A stretch of 11,446 nt of DNA from CAZAYB01 sp964489215 (GTDB taxonomy: Bacteria; Planctomycetota; Phycisphaerae; Sedimentisphaerales; Anaerohalosphaeraceae), in contig CAZAYB010000091.1 of assembly GCA_964489215.1 (NCBI GenBank), positions 1 through 11,446 of the forward strand, in the 5' to 3' direction. The position numbers and the translations under genes were made by a program. Under the pieces are notes generated by a model. It was not told the DNA's origin. It saw only the letters and a program-made list of their open reading frames with translations, and searched no databases. Position 1 is the stretch's first letter, and the number at the start of each line of letters is the position of its first letter. Of the stretch, positions 1-5,357 are shown piece after piece.

Positions 1-1034
1 TAGCAATACTTCTCAAGAGAAATGTTCATGGTCAGCCTGATTATATATTAACGGCAGGGGCTGGTTATGTAACGATAGATCCGGAAATGACAGAGCTGCT
101 GGAGCAAAGGCTGGTTGAAGAGCTCAACGGTGGTCAGGAAGCGATACTGGACAGTGATGTTGATAGTCCTCACAAGTATGAGTGGCCCGAAAGGGTGAAA
201 AATATTATGGCAGTTCCTCTCCAGAACAAAGATAAGCTTTTTGGTATTATGCTGGCAACTAACAGGAGGGATAAGCCTGATTTTGACAGTATTGATCTTA
301 AGCTTTTTACTTCTGTTGCAAATCAGTGTGCTACTTTTGTTGAAAATGACCGTTTGTTTTCAGATCTGAAGGAATTATTCATAGGTTCACTGAAATCTCT
401 GACGAACAGTATCGACGCCAAGGATCAGTATACCCGCGGTCATTCGGAACGTGTTGCGTTTATATCGAGATGGATAGCAGAAAAGTATTCCGAAAAGCAT
501 GAGCTTGATGAAGATCAGATACACAGGATATATCTTGCAGGTCTTCTTCATGATATTGGAAAGATAGGAGTTTCTGAGGAGGTTCTCAGGAAAACGGGCA
601 AACTTGATTCTGATGAGATGCAGCAGATCAAGACTCATCCAAGGATAGGAGCGGATATATTGAATGATATAACTCAGATGAGGCATGTTGTTCCGGGTGT
701 TCTTTGTCATCACGAAAGGCCTGACGGCAAGGGTTATCCCAAGGGTCTTACTAACGATGAGATTCCTTTGATTGCCAAGATAATCAATCTTGCTGATTCT
801 TTTGACGCAATGACATCCCGGAGGACATACCGCGATGCGATGAGCATTAAACGTGCACTTGAGGAAGTTAGAAAAGGAGTCGGTACGCAGTTTGACAGTG
901 AAGTTGCAAATGTTTTTCTTAACAGCGATATCCAGAAATTATGGAATATTATCCATGACGGTTTCATTGAATCCTGGGATTACAGTAATTTTAACGAGTA
1001 CGGACAAGTGGCGGTAGGGGCACTGCTTAAATGA
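1..1034 (+). CDS. HD-GYP domain cyclic-di-GMP phosphodiesterase with GAF domain, 5' truncated
   Basis: The reading frame is open from the window edge (first full codon at 3) to TGA at 1032-1034, so the ATG at 87 is internal and the true start lies upstream. The first ~115 residues look like the C-terminal half of a GAF sensor domain: an AVPL strand, then a KLFGIML strand, then a helix leading into the next domain. The rest is a complete HD-GYP domain: the HD pair within LLHDIGK (about 540-560), HHERPDGKGYP (about 708-740), and DAMTSRRTYR near 815. All the usual metal-binding and GYP signature residues are present, so an active c-di-GMP phosphodiesterase is expected from family knowledge. It is cytosolic as far as seen; the missing N-terminus could hold a receiver, PAS or membrane segment. 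It overlaps the STAS gene by 4 bases (ATGA), implying translational coupling, and sits two genes upstream of a GspE-type ATPase. No promoter is visible because the 5' end is missing. Confidence 0.93.
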   Translation, partial: AILLKRNVHGQPDYILTAGAGYVTIDPEMTELLEQRLVEELNGGQEAILDSDVDSPHKYEWPERVKNIMAVPLQNKDKLFGIMLATNRRDKPDFDSIDLKLFTSVANQCATFVENDRLFSDLKELFIGSLKSLTNSIDAKDQYTRGHSERVAFISRWIAEKYSEKHELDEDQIHRIYLAGLLHDIGKIGVSEEVLRKTGKLDSDEMQQIKTHPRIGADILNDITQMRHVVPGVLCHHERPDGKGYPKGLTNDEIPLIAKIINLADSFDAMTSRRTYRDAMSIKRALEEVRKGVGTQFDSEVANVFLNSDIQKLWNIIHDGFIESWDYSNFNEYGQVAVGALLK

Positions 1035-1366
1035 AGACTCAGACACAAAAATATAATGATGTAACGGTTATTGAGCTTCAGGGTGAGTTCACGGAAGAAT
1101 TTACAAGGGAGTTTCAGAATAATCTTTCAACAGTAATATCTGAACGGTGTCAGGGAGTTGTGATAGATATGACAAGCGTCAGCTTTCTTGACAGCAAGGC
1201 ATTGGAGTCGCTGCTTTGGCTTACAGATTATTGTCATGAGAATATGACGCAGCTGAAAATAGCAGGGCTTGATGAGAATTGCCGAAAGATATTGGAAATA
1301 ACAAGGCTTTTGCAAAAGTTTGATACTTACAGCGAACTTTCAGAGGCGGTAAAAAGTTTCGTATAG
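1031..1366 (+). CDS. STAS-domain protein, anti-sigma-factor-antagonist-like
   Basis: This 111-residue protein is a single STAS domain, the usual length for SpoIIAA/RsbV-type antagonists. It shows the early IELQGEF strand-turn (about residues 14-20), the VVIDMTSVSFLDS strand-loop (43-55), and the following helix. Ser55 after Asp54 aligns with the serine phosphorylated by partner kinases in SpoIIAA and RsbV; the next residues are Lys-Ala instead of the commoner Ser/Thr-Gly. The start ATG overlaps the stop of the HD-GYP gene (ATGA), with a GGGG tract about 10 bases upstream as a weak ribosome site. From the family, it would bind an anti-sigma kinase or another partner in a phosphorylation-dependent way. 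No HATPase-type kinase or PP2C phosphatase is in the window, so the partner is unknown. Its position between a c-di-GMP phosphodiesterase and a secretion ATPase suggests it acts as a local protein switch for that machinery, which is inference. Confidence 0.88.
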   Translation: MKTQTQKYNDVTVIELQGEFTEEFTREFQNNLSTVISERCQGVVIDMTSVSFLDSKALESLLWLTDYCHENMTQLKIAGLDENCRKILEITRLLQKFDTYSELSEAVKSFV

Positions 1367-1403
1367 TTAAGTATAATCAAGTTTGATTTAGTTAGAAAAT
1401 AAT

Positions 1404-3122
1404 ATGACGAACGAACAGGTAAAAACAAGACTTCAGCTTGGAGAACTTCTTCGCCAAAAAGGTATCGTTACGGAAGAACAGATCCAGAGCAGTCTTGAGC
1501 GTCAACGTAGTAACGGTCATAAGAAACTTCTTGGTGAGATTCTTGTAGAAGAAGGGTATTGTAATGATAATCAGATAGCAGCTGCTATTGCCGAGGCTGA
1601 GAATCTTCCTTACGCACTTATCACTCCCAAGCTTTGTGATGCTTCTGTGGTAGAGCTTTTGCCTCGAGACTTTCTCGATGAACATGTGGTTTTGCCTTTG
1701 TTTAAGGTTCACGATACTCTTACAGTTGCGGTTTCGGAGCCTTCGAACCTGTTTCTGATAGATGAGATAAAGCGAATAACCCAGTGCGAGCTTCAGCTTG
1801 TCTGCGGTACGGCAAGGGATATAAAGTCTACTTTACAAACGTACATGCCCAGTGCGAATGTTTTTGTTATCGATGACATAATTGATGACACAGAGATTGA
1901 AGATTTTTCACTGATTGAAAACATTGCAGAGGATATAAGCGATCTGGAAAAAGTAGCGGGGCAAAGTCCCGTAGTGAAGCTGGTTAATTACCTTCTTTAT
2001 AATGCTGTTCGAGAGAATTCGTCAGATATTCATATTGAGCCTGATGAAAAGCGGCTTCGAATCAGGTATCGAGTTGACGGCAGGCTTTATGAGAAGATGA
2101 CCCCTCCTTATCAGATGCATGCGGCTATAGTATCGAGAATCAAGATTATGGCAGAGCTTGACATTGCCCAGCGTCGTTTGCCACAGGACGGCGGAATTCA
2201 TGTTCTTATGGAGGGTAGGTCTATCGATCTTCGTGTTTCGGTAATGCCGGGCAATTATGGGGAGAAAGTAGTAATCCGAATAATCGATGCGAGGAAAATC
2301 CTTTCGAATCTCGAGTCGCTTGGGTTCAGTATGGCTAATCTTGAAAAATTCAAGAATGAGATCAAGGCATCTCACGGTATTGTTCTTGTTACCGGTCCGA
2401 CTGGTTCGGGTAAGAATACGACATTGTATGCGGCGCTTGCTGAGCTGAACAATGAGCAGGTGAATATATGTACGGTTGAGGATCCAGTTGAGTGTAATCT
2501 TACTGGTGTGAACCAGTTTCAGGTGAATGATATGTCAGGTTTTACTTTCGCCAAAGCGCTTAGATCTCTTTTGAGGCAGGACCCGGATATTATAATGGTA
2601 GGTGAGATTCGTGACCAGGATACTGCCAATATAGCAACCCAGGCGGCACTTACCGGTCATCTGGTTCTTTCCACTTTGCATACAAATGACGCTCCCGGAG
2701 CGGTTACCAGGCTTATTGATCTTAATGTTCAGCCATTTCTCGTAAGCGCATCTCTTATAGCGGTTCTGGCACAGCGGCTTGTGCGAAAAGTGTGTCCCAA
2801 CTGTAAAGAGGATTATGAACCGCCAGCATCTATTAAGAAGACCGCAGAAAAGTGGTCAGGTGAAATTGAGCATTTTTACCGCGGTGTTGGTTGCAGGAAA
2901 TGCAGGAATACCGGTTATCTGGGGAGGATGGCTATACATGAATTGCTCGTTCCTGATGAAAATATGCTTGATATGATAACCCAGGGTGCTACTCTTAAGG
3001 AATTACGGTCGGCAGCTCTTGATATTGGAATGGTCCCTCTTCATATAGATGGTATGGAAAAGGTTAAAGCGGGAATAACTACGATTGACGAGGTTATCAG
3101 GGTTACAAACGTTGGGGGATGA
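1404..3122 (+). CDS. Type II secretion / type IV pilus assembly ATPase (GspE/PilB family) with MshEN-like N-terminus
   Basis: A 572-residue hexameric traffic ATPase that would power pseudopilin or pilin assembly at the cytoplasmic face of the inner membrane. Residues 10-70 resemble the MshEN (T2SSE_N) domain: LGELL...G..TEEQI...L..Q at 12-34, and a second degenerate half, LGEIL...G....QI...I, at 43-62. The arginine usually preceding LG is absent in both halves and the final Gln of the second is Ala, so c-di-GMP binding is possible but not assured. The catalytic core has Walker A at 331-339 (GPTGSGKNT, with Asn338 where Thr/Ser is expected), the Asp box TVEDPVE (357-363), Walker B IIMVGEIRD (396-404), and the His box ending STLHTN (about 418-428). 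A zinc-type tetracysteine motif is C464/C467 and C497/C500, typical of GspE and some PilB. The start is ATG 1404, 37 bases after the STAS stop; no clear ribosome site is seen. GspF follows 4 bases after its stop. Whether it serves secretion or pili cannot be told here. Confidence 0.95.
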   Translation: MTNEQVKTRLQLGELLRQKGIVTEEQIQSSLERQRSNGHKKLLGEILVEEGYCNDNQIAAAIAEAENLPYALITPKLCDASVVELLPRDFLDEHVVLPLFKVHDTLTVAVSEPSNLFLIDEIKRITQCELQLVCGTARDIKSTLQTYMPSANVFVIDDIIDDTEIEDFSLIENIAEDISDLEKVAGQSPVVKLVNYLLYNAVRENSSDIHIEPDEKRLRIRYRVDGRLYEKMTPPYQMHAAIVSRIKIMAELDIAQRRLPQDGGIHVLMEGRSIDLRVSVMPGNYGEKVVIRIIDARKILSNLESLGFSMANLEKFKNEIKASHGIVLVTGPTGSGKNTTLYAALAELNNEQVNICTVEDPVECNLTGVNQFQVNDMSGFTFAKALRSLLRQDPDIIMVGEIRDQDTANIATQAALTGHLVLSTLHTNDAPGAVTRLIDLNVQPFLVSASLIAVLAQRLVRKVCPNCKEDYEPPASIKKTAEKWSGEIEHFYRGVGCRKCRNTGYLGRMAIHELLVPDENMLDMITQGATLKELRSAALDIGMVPLHIDGMEKVKAGITTIDEVIRVTNVGG

Positions 3123-3126
3123 TAAT

Positions 3127-4239
3127 ATGGAAACTATAGTTGGAAAATATGGCAAAAGAGCGACCGATCAGGTTGTTTCCAAGGCAAAAGTCAAGCAGTC
3201 AGAGCTTATCATTTTTACAGATCAGCTTTCGATAATGCTTGAATCCGGAGTTGTTCTCAGCGATGCGCTTGAGGCGATAGCAAGCCAGGCATCACCGGGA
3301 ATTTTCAAGGTTGTGATTTCTGATGTTGCGGAGAAGATTAAAAATGGAGAGCCATTTTCCGAGGCACTTTCAAATTATCCACGTGTTTTTAATTCGATGT
3401 TTATAAGTATGGTAAAGGCTTCTGAGGCAGCGGGTAAGATGTCACAGATGCTTCAGGTTCTTAATGGTTATCTTACAGCAGATGCAGAGACACGCAAGCA
3501 GATTAAAGGAGCAATGATATATCCTTTCATTATGCTGCTGATGGCAGTTGCTGCAACAGGATCACTGATGTTTTTTGTTCTTCCAAGGTTCAGCAAGATT
3601 TATGAATCCCGGGGTGCTGAACTTCCCAGGCTTACTCAGGTGCTTGTAAGTGCGAGCCAGGTGCTTGGAGATTTTGAATTTCTGACTATTGCAGGAAGCT
3701 TTTTGCTGCTTGGGGGTGTGCTGTTTTATCTGTGGAAACAAACGCTTTCGGGTCAGAAGAGTCTTGACTGGGTTAAGGTTCATATGCCGATTGTCGGGAC
3801 AATGTTTGTAGATGCGGTTATGACCAGGTCGATGCGAATTATGGCAACCATGGTCAATACGGGTGTAAGTTTGCTGGATGCGATAGATATTATGAAGCTT
3901 TCCTGTGAGAATTATTATTTCCGTCAGTTATGGTCCTCTGCTGATATGAAAATCCGGAACGGTTATCAGCTTTCTGACAGTATTTCGCTTTCTCCTAACA
4001 GTGAGCTTGTTGCGCCTGGAATAATTCAGATGTTAAGGGCAGGTGAAAAGAGTGGTCAGTTGGCCCATGTTGCTGATAAGGTTTCAGTTTTTTATGAAAA
4101 AAAGCTCAGGAGTTCGATAAGGACGGCCACTTCTCTTATTGAACCTTTGATGATAACCATTATGGGGCTGGTCATCGGCACAATCGCGATAGCCTTGCTT
4201 TTACCTGTTTTTCGTATTTCAAGTGTTATCGCTCATTAA
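3127..4239 (+). CDS. Type II secretion / type IV pilus inner-membrane platform protein (GspF/PilC family)
   Basis: A 370-residue inner-membrane platform protein that couples the GspE ATPase to pilin extraction and assembly. It has the family layout: a first T2SF cytoplasmic domain (about 25-128), a membrane segment (about 131-152), a second shorter one (about 186-203), a second T2SF domain (about 225-335, with the GIIQMLRAGEKSGQL signature at 299-312), and a last membrane segment (about 338-362). At 370 residues it is slightly shorter than the usual ~400; the N-terminal region before the first T2SF domain is short. The start was set at ATG 3127 rather than the in-frame ATG at 3085, because GGGGGA at 3114-3119 lies 7 bases upstream and the later start leaves only 4 bases after the GspE stop instead of a 38-base overlap. 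Translational coupling to GspE is likely. No pilin, prepilin peptidase or secretin gene follows; the next gene is on the other strand. Confidence 0.94.
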   Translation: METIVGKYGKRATDQVVSKAKVKQSELIIFTDQLSIMLESGVVLSDALEAIASQASPGIFKVVISDVAEKIKNGEPFSEALSNYPRVFNSMFISMVKASEAAGKMSQMLQVLNGYLTADAETRKQIKGAMIYPFIMLLMAVAATGSLMFFVLPRFSKIYESRGAELPRLTQVLVSASQVLGDFEFLTIAGSFLLLGGVLFYLWKQTLSGQKSLDWVKVHMPIVGTMFVDAVMTRSMRIMATMVNTGVSLLDAIDIMKLSCENYYFRQLWSSADMKIRNGYQLSDSISLSPNSELVAPGIIQMLRAGEKSGQLAHVADKVSVFYEKKLRSSIRTATSLIEPLMITIMGLVIGTIAIALLLPVFRISSVIAH

Positions 4240-4244
4240 TCTGC

Positions 4245-4277
4245 AAAAAAAAGGCCGACTAAGAATTCTAAGCCGGC
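4245..4277 (-). terminator. Rho-independent-type terminator for the small minus-strand gene
   Basis: Read on the minus strand, a hairpin is followed directly by eight T residues (the A run at 4245-4252 on the + strand). The stem pairs 4254-4257 with 4274-4277 (four G-C pairs), continues 4259-4260 with 4271-4272 after one mismatch, and has a short inner part around the GAATTC at 4263-4268. It begins 15 bases after the stop of the 64-residue minus-strand gene. It lacks a T run on the + strand, so it is not an obvious terminator for GspF. Confidence 0.6.
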
Positions 4278-4291
4278 GACAGGAAAAACTT

Positions 4292-4486
4292 CTAAATTTG
4301 TGTCTTCGAGGTGAAATTTTCAGGAGGGGGTCTTTCCCAGAGAAGAATTTGAATAATTTTTCTTTTCAACAGAGCTTTTTCAATCCAGTCTCTTTGTCGG
4401 TGTAAGGTTTGTATTTCTGCATTAATCAGCATCCTTTGCAATCCCAAAATGATTGCGACTGCGTAAGTCCACATCCATGTGTTCAT
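4292..4486 (-). CDS. Small putative membrane protein, 64 residues, unknown function
   Basis: I do not recognise a family. The gene is supported by its signals more than by its sequence: on the minus strand an AAAGGAG ribosome site (4494-4500) sits 7 bases before ATG (4484-4486), and a hairpin plus T8 follows the stop within 15 bases. The protein starts with an aromatic-rich hydrophobic stretch (about residues 4-21, WMWTYAVAIILGL) that could form one membrane segment. A charged, helical part follows (about 22-50, with EIQTLHRQRDW and KALLKRK), then a short tail containing three prolines in a row. That layout resembles many small single-pass membrane proteins. It is convergent with GspF (52-base gap between stops) and divergent from rpsO. 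A link to the secretion/pilus cluster is possible but unsupported. Confidence 0.6.
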   Translation of the reverse strand: MNTWMWTYAVAIILGLQRMLINAEIQTLHRQRDWIEKALLKRKIIQILLWERPPPENFTSKTQI

Positions 4487-4493
4487 AATAAGT

Positions 4494-4500
4494 CTCCTTT
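4494..4500 (-). promoter_or_regulatory. Strong ribosome binding site for the 64-residue protein
   Basis: On the minus strand the bases read AAAGGAG, close to the Shine-Dalgarno consensus, with 7 bases before the ATG. It is the main evidence that this short frame is translated. A TATAAA immediately overlaps it, which is too close to the start to be a sensible -10 for this gene. Confidence 0.65.
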
Positions 4501-4859
4501 ATATTTTGACCGGTTTGCATTTCGTCAAATATTTGTAAGAATCTTTAATCCTTGTATTGCAGTAACTTACGCGAGGCAGGTATGTTCAGGTTTTGGATTT
4601 TGAGCATTTAATTTGCGGCATGTCCCATAAAAGGATGTATTTCAATATTGAGTGGTTTGATATTTATGTTAGCCGGGCGATTTGTGTACTTATGTGAGGT
4701 TTTATGTCTTTTTAGGATTACAGTGTTAAAAACCTTGAATTGCAAAATTTTATTTTTTTTATTTTTTTTTATGATATTGTCAGTGCTGATTTTTTTTGTT
4801 GGCGGACAATAAAGATTTGCAAAATCTTCATTTTGTGTTAAATTTAATTAGTAATATTG
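4501..4859. other. AT-rich intergenic stretch between the small minus-strand gene and the rpsO promoter
   Basis: No convincing gene is seen. The stretch contains poly-T runs (about 4749-4770 and 4791-4798) and two of three TTGCAAAA octamers (4740-4747 and 4817-4824). It also holds one short perfect AT hairpin (see 4812-4828). It should contain the promoter for the minus-strand small gene, but I found no clear match. It may also hold the end of the GspF transcript. Confidence 0.5.
4812..4828. repeat. Perfect 7-bp inverted repeat with 3-base loop upstream of rpsO
   Basis: AAGATTT (4812-4818) pairs with AAATCTT (4822-4828) around a GCA loop. The second TTGCAAAA octamer spans its loop. It is AT-only in the stem and so weak as a terminator; it lies 32 bases before the rpsO -35 element and could be a protein-binding palindrome. 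The role is unknown. Confidence 0.4.
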
Positions 4860-4887
4860 TTGCAAAACGTCTAATAAGCGTTATAAT
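4860..4887 (+). promoter_or_regulatory. Sigma70-type promoter for rpsO-pnp
   Basis: TTGCAA (4860-4865) and TATAAT (4882-4887) are separated by 16 bases. The -10 is a perfect consensus and the -35 matches four of six positions. Transcription would begin near 4894, giving a leader of about 75 bases before the S15 start. This is the best promoter match upstream of rpsO. Confidence 0.65.
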
Positions 4888-4969
4888 TTATGTTTTGGTA
4901 CGGTAACGTGGTTAAATCCGCCGTGCATTGTGATAAGTGTTTGGAAATTTTGAAAGGCATAAAAAGAAG

Positions 4970-5236
4970 ATGTTGGCAAAGGAGAAAAAAGAAAAGATTA
5001 TTGATGATTATAAGCTTAAGGATGACGATACTGGTTCACCTGAGGTTCAGATAGCTATACTTACCGGCAGGATTAATGAGCTTACGGAGCATTTGAGGTC
5101 ACATCCTAAGGATCATTCGTCAAGGCGTGGTTTGCTTAAGATGGTAGGCACTCGTTCGTCTTTGCTTAAATATATCCGTAACAAGGACTTAGGTAGATAT
5201 AAAGACGTAATTACAAGGCTTGGTTTGCGTAAATAG
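4970..5236 (+). CDS. rpsO: 30S ribosomal protein S15
   Basis: S15 binds 16S rRNA in the central domain and makes intersubunit bridge contacts. The 88-residue product has the hallmark DTGSPEVQIA segment (about residues 18-27), LTxRIxxLTxHL, the KDHSSRRGLLKMV segment, and the C-terminal LGLR. The family length is usually 88-89. The start was set at ATG 4970, giving MLAKEKKEKI, which matches known S15 N-termini. The upstream in-frame GTG at 4937 would add 11 residues not found in the family. A GAAAGG about 14-19 bases upstream and AAGAAG just before the ATG are weak ribosome sites. pnp follows after 121 bases, the widespread rpsO-pnp arrangement. Confidence 0.97.
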   Translation: MLAKEKKEKIIDDYKLKDDDTGSPEVQIAILTGRINELTEHLRSHPKDHSSRRGLLKMVGTRSSLLKYIRNKDLGRYKDVITRLGLRK

Positions 5237-5264
5237 ACCGGCAAGTGTATGAAATATTAAGTTA

Positions 5265-5286
5265 TTTAGTCCATCTGTGGATTAAA
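5265..5286 (+). promoter_or_regulatory. Hairpin in the rpsO-pnp spacer
   Basis: TTTAGTCCA (5265-5273) pairs with TGGATTAAA (5278-5286) around a TCTG loop, giving nine pairs with one G-U. No T run follows, so it is not a standard terminator. In E. coli the rpsO-pnp spacer and pnp leader carry an RNase III-cut hairpin through which PNPase controls its own mRNA. An equivalent role here is inference from position only. Confidence 0.4.
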
Positions 5287-5346
5287 AGCTGTGTGGTCAG
5301 TGTTTTAGAGGTAAAAACGGATTATGCAGCAACATTGAATGAAATT

Positions 5347-5353
5347 AGAGGTG
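5347..5353 (+). promoter_or_regulatory. Ribosome binding site that fixes the TTG start of pnp
   Basis: AGAGGTG lies 4 bases before the TTG at 5358. An in-frame TAG at 5346-5348 excludes any start further upstream, and the next in-frame ATG (about 5457) would delete conserved N-terminal residues. Together these make TTG the start. Confidence 0.7.
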
Positions 5354-5357
5354 TAAG

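Noticed and set aside
3085..3126. Earlier in-frame ATG for GspF at 3085
   Set aside because: It would overlap GspE by 38 bases and lacks a ribosome site; ATG 3127 has GGGGGA at good spacing.
4223..4405. Open frame overlapping the end of GspF and antisense to the small minus-strand gene
   Set aside because: No ribosome site; it spans the terminator hairpin and the opposite strand has much better signals.
4409..4603. Plus-strand open frame rich in Cys, opposite the 64-residue gene
   Set aside because: It is antisense to the better-supported gene and lacks a ribosome site; its composition looks like noncoding translation.
4937..4969. GTG start giving an 11-residue longer S15
   Set aside because: S15 proteins are about 88-89 residues and begin near the MLAKE-type sequence at 4970.
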